The notes under the pieces: model-generated
Seen by the model: only the letters and a program-made list of their open reading frames with translations
What the model was told of the DNA's origin: nothing
Database searches by the model: none
Position numbers and translations under genes: made by a program
Shown here: one piece after another, positions 1 through 9,745 of the stretch
Layout: each line of letters begins with the position of its first letter
Position numbering within the stretch: the first letter of the stretch is position 1
IMG/VR virus record: IMGVR_UViG_3300042477_000134
Coordinates: 1 to 21,051 of that record
Origin: a virus
Strand: one strand, 5' to 3'
DNA length: 21,051 bases

Positions 1-741
1 CAATCGGTAAAGATCTTTAATGCTGGTGTTCGTAACGAAGAGACACTAGCTACATTCAAGGATCAAACTAACCTTGATGATTATCTCTATAAGCTGAGAA
101 TTCAGGACTTTGAATACCAGACGCAGATGCGTCAGTATCGTAAGTCTGAAGAGTTGTATGGTCAGCAGCTGACTTACAATGCCATGGCTCAGCAAGCTGC
201 TAATGAAGCTGAATATCGTAGGCTTCAAGATGCAACTAATGAGATTGCTTATCAGAATCAAGACATTATTCTTAAGTCTCTCGATACTCAAGGTATTACA
301 GCTGTAAAAGGTCAACAAGGTCGTAGTGCAGAGAAAGCTGAGCAAGTGCAGCTAGCAGCTCTTGGACGTAATCAGGCTATTCTGTTTGACTCACTGCTAA
401 GTGCTAGGGGTGAAACAGAAGCCGCTTTGAAGAAGATTGCTGCTGATAAGTATGGTGCTGATCTTTCGGCACAAGCTGCTCGTATGCTTCAACCTGATCG
501 GAGTCCTACTATTCCGAGCCCGCTTAAAACTCCACGAGCTGAGATGGTTGCTCCACGAGCACCTACTATCTATGACTACGGTCCTAAGCCGGTTAAAGGA
601 GCTGCGGTACAGTCTGGTATTAGTGGCTGGTCTTCTGCTATTGGCGGCCTTGCAAGTGGTATTGCTGGCCTTGCTACCAAAAGCAGCAACACTAACTTTA
701 GCCTAGGTAGTTCGACAAGTAAATTTGGAAGTTTTCCCTAA
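1..741 (+). CDS. Internal virion protein, gp14-like (5' truncated)
   Basis: The reading frame is open from the first base of the window to the TAA at 739-741, so the gene begins upstream and only its last 246 codons are seen. The first in-frame ATG (127) lies inside the coding sequence and is not a credible start. The visible part is Gln/Ala/Glu-rich and predicted helical (many QAAN, QQ and AEKAEQ stretches). It ends in a Gly/Ser/Ala-rich, mildly hydrophobic tail (GLASGIAGLATKSS), which could contact membrane. Position decides the call: it directly precedes two very large ejection proteins and a T7-type tail fibre, the T7 order 14-15-16-17. In T7, gp14 leaves the capsid first and forms the outer-membrane part of the ejection conduit. 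Sequence alone would not identify it. Family assignment is inference from order and composition. Confidence 0.7.
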   Translation, partial: QSVKIFNAGVRNEETLATFKDQTNLDDYLYKLRIQDFEYQTQMRQYRKSEELYGQQLTYNAMAQQAANEAEYRRLQDATNEIAYQNQDIILKSLDTQGITAVKGQQGRSAEKAEQVQLAALGRNQAILFDSLLSARGETEAALKKIAADKYGADLSAQAARMLQPDRSPTIPSPLKTPRAEMVAPRAPTIYDYGPKPVKGAAVQSGISGWSSAIGGLASGIAGLATKSSNTNFSLGSSTSKFGSFP

Positions 742-754
742 CCACAGTAATTAA

Positions 755-3754
755 ATGGATCAAGTAAGCTACAGAGGGTACGCCCGTAGTATTGGTTTCG
801 ATCCTGTTAAAGCTCCCTATGGTGCTCTTGATCGTATTCAAGAGCGAGATAACCGTACCATACGTGGTATGGAAGAAAACCGTCGTGAGATTAAACAGGT
901 AAGAGACGAGTATGGTGCTGGACTAGAACGTAAGTTCAACCTTGAACAGCAGAATAGTCAACAGAACTATGCTTGGGAAACGAAGCTTAAAGAGAATCGT
1001 CAGCAAGCAATCCAAAAGAATGCCGAGATCCTAGTTCAAAACGAACTAACTCAAGGTAAGAATATCTCACAAACCTTAGAAGGTCTCTCTAAGTTCAGCA
1101 CTACTATTTCTGAAACTCTTACTGAGTACAAAAAGGCCAAGGACGAACAGGATACTCTCAATGGTTACATGGAGGTTGCTTCTGGAGAGTTTGATCCTAA
1201 GCGTCTGCAACAGCAGGCAGCAGGTGAGACTGTTCTTCAATCGTCCGGCCAAGCAACTGATACCGTAGCAGGTGAGCTTCAAAAAGTTGGTGCTAGTCCT
1301 GATGTTGTTATGGGTCTTCTGACCGGTAACAAAGCTAGGGACTATGGCCGACTGAAGGCTTACATGGAAATGAGCATGTCTGAGTTTCCTGGCTATGCTC
1401 AAAGTAAGCTTGATGAAATGGGTGCAGTTACAGCTGCTGATCGTACTGCAGCTATGCCCACATTGTTTGGTGAGTTCCTGAAAGATCGTGGTCTTTTCGG
1501 ACTTAAGTCTGACTTTATGGCTAAAGGTCTCATGCAGATGCGTGGATCTTATAATGCCTTGATTGAGGATGCCCGAAGGGCTGATGTTATTAATAACTCA
1601 GAGACTCTTCGCGATGAAGCCCTTACTAATCTGGCTCGTTCAAAGGATGGTGAAACGCTTAATGCTGCATTCCTTTCACTGTCTAGGACTTACCGTGCAG
1701 ATGGTAAGACGCCGATTGGTAGAGCAGGTGCTAAGGAACTGATCTACAAAGAGCTTGGTGATACTACTCGTTACTCTCAGCAGGATGTAGCACGTATCCT
1801 ATCTGAGGCTAAGACTGATCAAGGTCAAAGTTGGAAGGACCGGTTCCCTCGTGACTATGACGAACTGATCAACATGCGTCGTCAAGATGCACAAAAGGAG
1901 TTCGGTCTTCTTGAAGCTGAAGAGCGTCAGAAGAATAAAGAAGCTGAGAAGCAACTCCTTGAGTGGACAGCTAGTAGCTGGAATGGTGATCAAAAGGTCC
2001 TTCAAGACGTAATCAAACAAGCAGAAACTCAAGGCATTTCTACTGATCGTCTAAAGTCTTATCTTGCTTTTAGTAACGAACAACGTAGTATTGATTTCTG
2101 GACTGAGCAGTTTGACTCTGCATACGAACAAGGTACACTTACTACTGAGGATGTAGATCAGCCTGGTGTACCTGCTACTGTACGTCAGACGTATCGTGCT
2201 CGTGCTCAGGAGCTTGAAAAGGCTAGGGGTGCTGCAGGTATCAGCCAAGACGTTCTTAAGAATGAATTCACTGATGCTGTTAAAAGCAACCTGATTGGTG
2301 ATAGCACTAATAAGACTGCTCACTTCAGTGCTAGGTCTGCTGCTGACTATGCGCTTCGTCTTTACAACAGTAAGTTTAAGACTTATGCTAAGACGATGGA
2401 ACCTGGGCAAGCATCTGAAAAGGCTAGGGCTGATGTACTTACCGCTATCACTAAACGTACTGGTAAGTTTGCTGTAACAGCTTCTGCTGATGCAAAAGGT
2501 ACACAAGCTTTCTATGGTTCATTTACTCCTGGTAAGCATCCTGGTGCTCCCCGGTATATTGATGCCATCAACGCTTCTCAGTCAGTAAAAGAGTTCCGCA
2601 ACAATCCTGGTATCATTAACCAACGTGTTATTGTTAGCCCTGCTATGCTGGCTGACATCAACAGTCGTCTTGAGAATGGTCGTCCTATTTCTGTGCCTTT
2701 GTTCTTCAATGATCTAGCGAAGACGACGCAGAACATGAGTGCTACTGATATTCTCAATGCTCAACTTAAGGCTGCAGGTTATAAGACAAAAGTAACTCCT
2801 GGCTTTAAACAGCAACTGCAGGATCAGCTTAATGACCCACGTCTGAAGGCTATCTTTGAGAATAACAAGATGACTCAAGATAACCTTAACACTGCTATCA
2901 TTGGTTCTGGTAATGCACCTGCTACTGTACGTACAGGTAACGCTGGTTACACTGATGTGATGTCTCTTGGTAATTCTGCTGGGTTTGCATTCCCGCAAGT
3001 GATGGCTGCTATGTGGGCATTGGAAAGCGGTTGGGGTAAGTACCATTCAGGCAAGAATAACGTCTTTAACATTAAGGCGCGTCCTGGTCAAGGTACCATG
3101 AAGAATGGTTCTTATTGGAGGGACTATGCTTCTCCGTTGGAATCTGCTAAGGACTTCATGAATCTGATGACTGATCCTAGGTATGCTCCTGGTCTAAAGG
3201 CTGCTAAGACTCCACGGCAGGCTATTGAAGCTATTGCTGCTGGTGGTTATGCTGGCGGTGAAGCTGCATATCCTGGTAAGATTGTGCGTATTATGCAACA
3301 GATGGGTGTTAATGTAGACCAACCGTTTACTCAGGCTAAGACACCTGGGCGTAACGTTGCGTATATGCGTCCTACTCTTGCTTATATTACTGACAATATC
3401 GGACCTACCTCTACTGGTCCTCATCTGGATGTTAAGCAACAGGACAACCTAAATACACCAGTCAATGAGTTTGCTAGGGAATTCTCTGCTAAAGCTCTTG
3501 ATCAATATGTAGTTGTAGATGATCCGCAATTTGGACGAGTTCCTTTGGGCCGCATTCCTGTTACTGACACCTTTGCTGGTCATGTTGCTCGTGGTTCACA
3601 TGGCATCGACTATGGTACAGCTAAAGGTTCTCGTGTGTTTATTCAAAATGGTGCTCGTGTTGTCTCAAAAACACGCACTCAACACGGAGATAAATTAATT
3701 ATTCAACTGCCGGATGGTCGGCGTTTCAGTTTCTTGCATGGTAAATCAGTATGA
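755..3754 (+). CDS. Internal virion (ejection) protein, gp15-like, with glucosaminidase and M23-like domains
   Basis: This 999-aa protein occupies the gp15 position of the T7 internal core, which forms the periplasmic part of the DNA-ejection channel. Residues 1-130 are charged and helical (coiled-coil-like), and most of 130-730 is helical without a recognisable domain. Residues about 735-855 look like a glucosaminidase (PF01832-type) peptidoglycan hydrolase: WALESGWGKYHSGKNN surrounds Glu757, the likely catalytic acid. The last 60 residues resemble the core of an M23/lysostaphin fold: SHGIDYGTAKG near His949/Asp952, a beta-rich stretch, then FLH (His995) four residues before the stop. The His-Asp spacing is one residue shorter than the usual HxxxD, and the second metal-binding motif has one His, so this part may be inactive. 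T7 gp15 is about 750 aa and has no such domains. ATG 755 has no clear ribosome site. The TGA overlaps the next ATG (ATGA at 3751-3754). Confidence 0.82.
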   Translation: MDQVSYRGYARSIGFDPVKAPYGALDRIQERDNRTIRGMEENRREIKQVRDEYGAGLERKFNLEQQNSQQNYAWETKLKENRQQAIQKNAEILVQNELTQGKNISQTLEGLSKFSTTISETLTEYKKAKDEQDTLNGYMEVASGEFDPKRLQQQAAGETVLQSSGQATDTVAGELQKVGASPDVVMGLLTGNKARDYGRLKAYMEMSMSEFPGYAQSKLDEMGAVTAADRTAAMPTLFGEFLKDRGLFGLKSDFMAKGLMQMRGSYNALIEDARRADVINNSETLRDEALTNLARSKDGETLNAAFLSLSRTYRADGKTPIGRAGAKELIYKELGDTTRYSQQDVARILSEAKTDQGQSWKDRFPRDYDELINMRRQDAQKEFGLLEAEERQKNKEAEKQLLEWTASSWNGDQKVLQDVIKQAETQGISTDRLKSYLAFSNEQRSIDFWTEQFDSAYEQGTLTTEDVDQPGVPATVRQTYRARAQELEKARGAAGISQDVLKNEFTDAVKSNLIGDSTNKTAHFSARSAADYALRLYNSKFKTYAKTMEPGQASEKARADVLTAITKRTGKFAVTASADAKGTQAFYGSFTPGKHPGAPRYIDAINASQSVKEFRNNPGIINQRVIVSPAMLADINSRLENGRPISVPLFFNDLAKTTQNMSATDILNAQLKAAGYKTKVTPGFKQQLQDQLNDPRLKAIFENNKMTQDNLNTAIIGSGNAPATVRTGNAGYTDVMSLGNSAGFAFPQVMAAMWALESGWGKYHSGKNNVFNIKARPGQGTMKNGSYWRDYASPLESAKDFMNLMTDPRYAPGLKAAKTPRQAIEAIAAGGYAGGEAAYPGKIVRIMQQMGVNVDQPFTQAKTPGRNVAYMRPTLAYITDNIGPTSTGPHLDVKQQDNLNTPVNEFAREFSAKALDQYVVVDDPQFGRVPLGRIPVTDTFAGHVARGSHGIDYGTAKGSRVFIQNGARVVSKTRTQHGDKLIIQLPDGRRFSFLHGKSV

Positions 3755-6700
3755 CCCAAACCCCCTTTGTTGATGAAGAAGAGCTGAAGCGTCTAGAGGC
3801 ACAGTACGCAGAAGAGGAGAAAGCTCTGCAAGAGCAAGCTCCTGAGTACACGCCACAGACGGCAGCTCAAACTACATTTCAAGAACCAACAGCTGAACAA
3901 AACCAAGCTGCTGGTAATGTACAACCTGTTAAGTCCCCACAAGAACAAGCTGTTCAACAGCTGACTGGTGCTGGTAGACCTGAAGCACAGCAACCTGTTA
4001 ATCGAGGTAGTGGCTTTATTTATGGTAGTGGTGATCCTAATGCTACTCTTGGTGAAGATGTAGGCCAGTATGCACAACGTACCCTTGAGGGTCTTGGTGC
4101 TGCTGGTATGGGTCTTATTGACTTTGGTATGGATGCCGTTGGACGTATCCCTGGTGCTGAGTGGATTGATGATGCTTGGGATAAACACACCAAATACCAG
4201 AACCCTGCCTTTGATAAGGCCCGTAAAGCTGCCTCTATCATCCTCCCTAGTATTGCGGTAGGTGGGGCTGCTGCAACAGCTGGTAAGGCCGTGCAGGCGG
4301 GTGTGGTGCTGCCTAGCGTTGCTGTTGGTGGTGCTGCCTCTACTGTCGGTAATACCGTACAGGCTGGTGGTCTACTTCGTGGATTGACTACGCTTGGTGT
4401 TGCTGTTGCTGGTGATGTTGGTGTTAACGTTATTAGCGATCAGTCTGAAGAAGAGACACTTACTACTGCTGTTAAAGAAGTAGCACCGTGGCTTCCTGTT
4501 CCTGATGCACTTGTTACTAAAGACACTGACTCACCTGAAGTTCGTCGTCAACGTAACATTTACGAATCAGCTGGACTTAGTGTTGTTGGTGATTTGATCG
4601 GCTATTCGTTTAATGTCGGTCGATCCGTTATGGATTGGTTCAAGCCAAACGACAACGTTGCTAAATCCTATAAAGCTTCAGAGGCTATGGTCAACGCTGA
4701 TGCAGCGACCTCTGTTCGTATCTCTGAAATTAATACGCAAACAGAAGCACTCAAAACACAAGCTGATCAGTATGCAGCATTGATCGCTCAAGATCCTGCT
4801 AATGCTTTCCAGTACAGTGTTGACCTTGATAACATTAACAAGGCAATTAAATCTCTTGAGAATGAATCAGTAACTCTTGCTACTGAGTATCTCTCTACTG
4901 GTAAGTCTAGCCTCACCGAGAATCCTCTTGATTCTTTTGTTCAACGTCAACAGATCTCCAGGGATCTGCAGATTGATGAAGTAGGTAAGGCACGTCTTTT
5001 CGATGATCCTGAAGGTGTCGCTGGTATTGATGCCTACATCAGTCCTAACATGTTCCCAGAGGGCTCTACAGCAGCCTTGAGTGTCCCTCCAGGTAACATG
5101 GCTAGGAATATGGCTGATGTTGCTGCAATCAAGCTTGGAGGCGCTTCTGGTAGCCCCGCACCGATTATGTCGGAGCGAGCTTATATGGACCTGGCTAAAG
5201 GTAACCTTCAGTCACGGGACGTTATCCTTGATATTGCAGAAGCTACTAGAGAGACTGGTAACTTTGATGCTATTGTTAACGGATTCCGTTATACAAAAGA
5301 GCAGATGTCAAAGGCAGCATTTGAGATCTATAAAGATATTATTGCTGCTGATAGCACTGAAGACGTAGCTAAGTTGTTCCTTAACAATAGGGATGTGAAG
5401 ACTATCCTTGATGGTCGTAAGATCTCCTATGTTAATGACATTCAAGCTGAAGGTATTGCTTATGCAATGCGTGACCTGACTGATAAGTATCTTGGTCGTG
5501 TTGCTACTGAGACTTCTGCACGAGCAATGGATACCGTTGGTCGTGAGATCTCTGATATTTCTGAAGGATTTAAGGCTCTTCCTGAAGCTGCTGATTATGA
5601 TCGTTTCACTGAGATGATTGCTGATCGCATTGGCTTCCTGATGTCTGAGTATTCACTCAATAAGTACATCGCTGGTTGGGCTCTTAAGAACCAAGACCGT
5701 TGGGCACAGATGGTTCAGAAGTCTGGTGATCCAGAAGCCAGCCTTAGGGAGCTTACTCAGCAGTTTGACCTTCGTATGCAAGATGCCACCAAGCGTGGTC
5801 AGAGCTACCGAGACATGATCATTAAGGTTGCTCAAGAACGTCCTGATGCAGCACAAGCTCTTATTGATGCGTTTGCTGTTACCAAAGGTGATGTAGACAC
5901 TATTGATAAGCTGATGAAGTGGAGTGCTCAACAGCTGAGCCCCATGGGTCTTCTTAAGGGCAGTAGTGATGGCCTTAATGCCTTTGCTCAAGGTGTGTGG
6001 GCAGTTCGTTACAACAATACCTTGTCTGGTATTTCAGCTCTTCGTGCTATCACTGCTAACGAAGTGAGCCTCTTGCTGCGTCCCATTAACTCTATTATGG
6101 GTACAGGCATCGGAATGATGATGGGTCGTAACACTGTTGATGATCTTCAGAAAGCTTTCTACACACACGGTTCTGTACTTGATGTAAAGCGTAAAGCTCT
6201 AAAAGATTCTTGGGATACCTTTAAAGGTCTTTGGAACAACGGTAAATGGGGTAATGACTTTAGTATGGATGCTAAGTCATTGGCTCGTGCTGATCTTGTT
6301 ACTGACTATAACCCTTCTGTGTGGGATACCCTTGGTAACATGGAGAAGGTGTGGGAAAAAGAAGGAAACTTTGGACGCCTTTATCAGTACCGGTTTGCTC
6401 GTGCTATGTACGATCTTGGTAACTGGCGCTGGTTTAAGTATGGTACTAATGCTTTGATTAGTGCTGATGCTTACGTTCAAACAAACCTTGCATCTCAACT
6501 GGCTCGTTCACGGGCTTGGGAAGAAGTAGCTAGTATTGGATACAAAGGAGATGAGTTAGCAGAGCACATGAAGAAAGCCACTAAGATGGCCTACGATGAA
6601 ATGTTTGACTCTGCTGGTAACTTGACTGATCAGGCAGCTCGATATGCTAGTGGAGAGATTGCTCTTAACTTTGACGATTCCACTTCATCTTGGTTGAGCA

Positions 6701-8031
6701 TGGGTGTTAATAAACTACCTGTTGTCAAGTCGTTCTTCATGTTCCCTAAGACTGGTGTTAATGGTGCCAAGATGGCTATGTCTTACACACCTCTTGCTAC
6801 ACTGCCTGGCACTTCTCGCTATGCTAAGGTGTTGTGGGCTGGAGATGATATTGATAAGATCAAAACAGCACTGCTTGAGCACAACATTGACTATGATCTT
6901 GTGCCTAATGGTATGGAGATCTTTAAGGGCCTTGAAGCTGAGTATCGGGGTCGTGTAGCCTTTGGTGGTCTACTTGCATCTAGCATGATTGGCTATGCTA
7001 TGGGTGGCAATATTCGTGGCAATGGTCCTGTTAATGCCGCTGAACGTAAGAAGCTCCGTGATAACTTCAACTGGCAACCTAAGACTATCAACATTGGCGG
7101 TAAGTGGGTCAGTTATGCTGGTTATGAACCACTTGATACTGTGTTGACTTTGGTTGGAGACCTGGCTTACTACTCTAGGGATATTGGCTCTACTTTGTTT
7201 GAGGATTATCAGAGCAAACTGGCTTGGACTTTTGCTGCTACCTTTGTTAATAAGACATGGGTTGCTGGCCTTGAGCCTCTTGTAGCCTTTGCTTCTGGTG
7301 ATCAAACCGCTGTTAGTCGGTTCCTTGCCAATGAAGTACGTTCCATGATTCCTTTGTCTGGTGCCCTTGGTGTTGCAGCTAATGCAGTGTCCAGTTCCCA
7401 GAAGGACATCTACAATGACTTTGTTGGTTACGTTAAGAACCGTATTCCTGGTCTTAATAAAGAACTTCCTGAACAGATTGATATCTACACTGGTAAGGCA
7501 CTGAATGACATTGATAATCCTATCCTTCGTGGCTTGAATGCTATCAGTCCTGTTAAGGTAAGTGATGGTACAGAGAAGTGGAGACAGTGGATTATTGATA
7601 GTGGGTGGGATGGTGTTCAAATGATTCGTAAAGATTCAACTGGTAACCACGAATATACACCTGCTGAACGTGAGATTCTTTACCGTTACATCGGTGAACA
7701 ACAGATCTGGAAAGAGTTTGATAAACTCAGTCGTAGTAAAAAGTATAACGATCAGCTCGATAGGATCCGTGCTATGCGTGTTGAAGGTCGTCCTAAGGAT
7801 GAGGTAGATGCTGCCCAATCTGAAGTATACACTGTGATGAATCAAATCATGGTTACTGCTCAGAAGTCTGCAGAGCTTCGTCTTCAAAACGAAAATCAAC
7901 CGATGTGGAATGCTATTCAAGAATCTATCAGGAATAAAAACTACATGCAGCAAGGTCGTATTGATGACGCTGCTCGTGCTGCAGACCGCCGTAAAGCACA
8001 AATTGAACAATTAACTCAAATGTACAGGTAA
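3751..8031 (+). CDS. Internal virion (ejection) protein, gp16-like
   Basis: This very large protein (1426 aa; T7 gp16 is about 1320) ends the 14-15-16 ejection series and directly precedes the tail fibre. In T7, gp16 is ejected and forms the inner-membrane part of the DNA conduit. Residues 1-100 are Gln/Glu/Pro-rich and probably disordered. Residues about 160-230 are rich in Gly, Ala and Val and contain a duplicated 22-residue unit with GG/GxxxG-like spacing, a plausible membrane-inserting segment. A second hydrophobic stretch lies near residue 1070 (FGGLLASSMIGYAMGG). The remainder is helical and soluble-looking. I see no lytic transglycosylase motif at the N-terminus where T7 gp16 carries one; the wall-cleaving domain here is in the preceding protein. 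The start overlaps the upstream stop, implying coupled translation. The call is firm by size and order, while functional detail is inferred. Confidence 0.82.
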   Translation: MTQTPFVDEEELKRLEAQYAEEEKALQEQAPEYTPQTAAQTTFQEPTAEQNQAAGNVQPVKSPQEQAVQQLTGAGRPEAQQPVNRGSGFIYGSGDPNATLGEDVGQYAQRTLEGLGAAGMGLIDFGMDAVGRIPGAEWIDDAWDKHTKYQNPAFDKARKAASIILPSIAVGGAAATAGKAVQAGVVLPSVAVGGAASTVGNTVQAGGLLRGLTTLGVAVAGDVGVNVISDQSEEETLTTAVKEVAPWLPVPDALVTKDTDSPEVRRQRNIYESAGLSVVGDLIGYSFNVGRSVMDWFKPNDNVAKSYKASEAMVNADAATSVRISEINTQTEALKTQADQYAALIAQDPANAFQYSVDLDNINKAIKSLENESVTLATEYLSTGKSSLTENPLDSFVQRQQISRDLQIDEVGKARLFDDPEGVAGIDAYISPNMFPEGSTAALSVPPGNMARNMADVAAIKLGGASGSPAPIMSERAYMDLAKGNLQSRDVILDIAEATRETGNFDAIVNGFRYTKEQMSKAAFEIYKDIIAADSTEDVAKLFLNNRDVKTILDGRKISYVNDIQAEGIAYAMRDLTDKYLGRVATETSARAMDTVGREISDISEGFKALPEAADYDRFTEMIADRIGFLMSEYSLNKYIAGWALKNQDRWAQMVQKSGDPEASLRELTQQFDLRMQDATKRGQSYRDMIIKVAQERPDAAQALIDAFAVTKGDVDTIDKLMKWSAQQLSPMGLLKGSSDGLNAFAQGVWAVRYNNTLSGISALRAITANEVSLLLRPINSIMGTGIGMMMGRNTVDDLQKAFYTHGSVLDVKRKALKDSWDTFKGLWNNGKWGNDFSMDAKSLARADLVTDYNPSVWDTLGNMEKVWEKEGNFGRLYQYRFARAMYDLGNWRWFKYGTNALISADAYVQTNLASQLARSRAWEEVASIGYKGDELAEHMKKATKMAYDEMFDSAGNLTDQAARYASGEIALNFDDSTSSWLSMGVNKLPVVKSFFMFPKTGVNGAKMAMSYTPLATLPGTSRYAKVLWAGDDIDKIKTALLEHNIDYDLVPNGMEIFKGLEAEYRGRVAFGGLLASSMIGYAMGGNIRGNGPVNAAERKKLRDNFNWQPKTINIGGKWVSYAGYEPLDTVLTLVGDLAYYSRDIGSTLFEDYQSKLAWTFAATFVNKTWVAGLEPLVAFASGDQTAVSRFLANEVRSMIPLSGALGVAANAVSSSQKDIYNDFVGYVKNRIPGLNKELPEQIDIYTGKALNDIDNPILRGLNAISPVKVSDGTEKWRQWIIDSGWDGVQMIRKDSTGNHEYTPAEREILYRYIGEQQIWKEFDKLSRSKKYNDQLDRIRAMRVEGRPKDEVDAAQSEVYTVMNQIMVTAQKSAELRLQNENQPMWNAIQESIRNKNYMQQGRIDDAARAADRRKAQIEQLTQMYR
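4243..4374 (+). repeat. Tandem 66-bp in-frame duplication in the gp16-like gene
   Basis: Two adjacent 66-bp units (4243-4308 and 4309-4374) encode residues 165-186 and 187-208. They read LPSIAVGGAAATAGKAVQAG followed by VV, and LPSVAVGGAASTVGNTVQAG followed by GL. By hand comparison 46 of 66 bases and 15 of 22 residues match. Nine of the 15 identical residues use a different codon, so the duplication is old and the peptide has been conserved. The Gly/Ala spacing suggests packed helices. Confidence 0.9.
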
Positions 8032-8037
8032 CCTTTA

Positions 8038-9744
8038 ATGGCTGTTACTGAGAATACTTATACAGGGAACGGGTCAACCGTTCTCTATTCATTTACTTTC
8101 CCATACTTAGCTACCACTGATATTAAAGTTAGCATCAATGGTACCCTTACAACTGCATATACCCTAGCCAACGCCACTACTGTTCAATTCAACACTGCTC
8201 CTGCTAATGGAGCGGCTATCAGGATCTACCGTCAAACTGATGACGCTAGTACCAAGGCTACGTTCTTCCCTGGTAGTGCTATCCGCTCACAGGATCTGAA
8301 CGATAACTTCCTTCAGGTACTGTATAAGAGCCAAGAGACGGAGACGTTTGCTGCTAACACTGATGCTTCGGCTATTCAGGCTACGGCTAACGCTGCACTA
8401 GCTAATTCCAACACTGCTATTTCTACGGCTAATGCCGCTACTGCTACTGCTAATGCTGCTGACGCCACGGCTAATGGTATTGCTGCCACTGCCAACACTG
8501 CATTAAGTAATTCAACTGCTGCTGTTAGTACAGCGAATACTGCTAGTACTACTGCAACTTCTGCTTTAACTACTGCCAATTCAGCCAGTACCACAGCTTC
8601 TTCTGCTTTAACCACAGCTTCGTCTGCATTAACCACTGCTAATGCTGCTTTACCACTTGCTGGTGGAACTCTTACTGGAAATCTAAACATTCCAAGCCTT
8701 AATGGGGGGCAACTTGCTGGTTCCCGAAATCGTATAATTAACGGAGACCTGAGGGTTGACCAAAGAAATGTTGGAATTCTTGTAAATGCCCAAGGCTACG
8801 CTGTTGACCGGTTCTTTACGGATAGTTCTGGATTAGTTGGACTCACTGTAACTCGTAGTACTGTTGCTCCTGCAGGGTTCAAAAACAGCCTTAGTATTAC
8901 CATTGGAACCGCTGACTCGTCACTTTCCTCTACCGACTTTGCTGCTGTTGGCCAGAGAATCGAAGGTAATAATATTTTAGATCTTGGATGGGGGGCTTCA
9001 GGAGCCTCTTCTGTAACGCTGTCCTTTTGGGTGCGTAGCAGCGTAACTGGTACTTTCGCTGGCGGTCTTTCTAATGCTTCTGGGATTCGGTCTTACGTTT
9101 TTACCTACACTATTAGCAGTGCAAACGTCTGGGAGTACAAAACTATTACTATTCCAGGCGTGACGCACGGTATTTGGGAAACTGGTACCAACACAGGTAT
9201 CGTCGTCCAATGGGACTTGGGGTCTGGATCAAATTATCAACAATCGCCAGGATCGTGGAATCTTACTAGCTTTGGGGCGTGTTCAACTAATACTTCTGTT
9301 AAACTCAGCGCAACACTTAACGCAACCTTCTACATCACCGGCGTCCAACTAGAAGCCGGAACCGTCGCCACCCCGTTTGAACGCAGGAGCTACGGGCAGG
9401 AGTTGGCGTTGTGTCAGAGGTATTTTTATATGCACTGTAAAGGAAACGCACAATCCATAGGAGTTGGGACAGCTTACAATGCTTCGCTTATGAGCATTTA
9501 CATTTCAATGCCTGTGACGATGCGTATCAACCCCTCTGCTTACTACAGCTCAGGAACAAACTTTTATATTAGCTACATAAACGGTAGCTCTGATACATTC
9601 AATTCGCCGGGCAATCTTGTGGCCGGCTCCCCTAGCAACGTGACTTTTGATGCGACAGATGGTGTTTCTGTTTCGGCGGGGTCTGCTGGGCGGGTAGCCA
9701 CAAACAGCAGCGACGCCTATATTGGGCTTTCAGCGGAGCTTTGA
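8038..9744 (+). CDS. Tail fibre protein, T7 gp17-like N-terminus
   Basis: This 568-aa protein should attach to the tail by its N-terminus and bind the host by its C-terminus. Residues 1-105 match the T7 tail-fibre N-terminal domain (PF03906-type): MAVTENTYTGNGST, then FTFPYLATTDIKVSINGT, FFPGSAIRSQDLNDNFLQVL and YKSQETE. Residues about 106-205 are a low-complexity Ala/Thr/Ser/Asn shaft with regular small residues, consistent with a trimeric coiled coil. Next come PLAGGTLTGNLNI and NRIINGDLRVDQRN (231-244), a motif recurrent in phage fibres. The C-terminal half is a beta-rich jelly-roll-like domain with ITGVQLEAG (433-441) and PFERRSYGQELALCQRYF (446-463). From about 9340 the sequence becomes visibly more G+C-rich, suggesting a swapped tip. 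It starts six bases after the gp16-like stop. Confidence 0.92.
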   Translation: MAVTENTYTGNGSTVLYSFTFPYLATTDIKVSINGTLTTAYTLANATTVQFNTAPANGAAIRIYRQTDDASTKATFFPGSAIRSQDLNDNFLQVLYKSQETETFAANTDASAIQATANAALANSNTAISTANAATATANAADATANGIAATANTALSNSTAAVSTANTASTTATSALTTANSASTTASSALTTASSALTTANAALPLAGGTLTGNLNIPSLNGGQLAGSRNRIINGDLRVDQRNVGILVNAQGYAVDRFFTDSSGLVGLTVTRSTVAPAGFKNSLSITIGTADSSLSSTDFAAVGQRIEGNNILDLGWGASGASSVTLSFWVRSSVTGTFAGGLSNASGIRSYVFTYTISSANVWEYKTITIPGVTHGIWETGTNTGIVVQWDLGSGSNYQQSPGSWNLTSFGACSTNTSVKLSATLNATFYITGVQLEAGTVATPFERRSYGQELALCQRYFYMHCKGNAQSIGVGTAYNASLMSIYISMPVTMRINPSAYYSSGTNFYISYINGSSDTFNSPGNLVAGSPSNVTFDATDGVSVSAGSAGRVATNSSDAYIGLSAEL

Positions 9745-9745
9745 A

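Noticed and set aside
6970-7620. 216-codon minus-strand frame inside the gp16-like gene
   Set aside because: It lies wholly within a convincing plus-strand gene, has no recognisable domain, and every other gene runs on the plus strand.
8376-8690. Minus-strand frame rich in Ala and Val opposite the fibre shaft
   Set aside because: It is the reverse-strand shadow of Ala/Thr/Ser/Asn repeats in the tail fibre; repetitive codons keep it open by chance.
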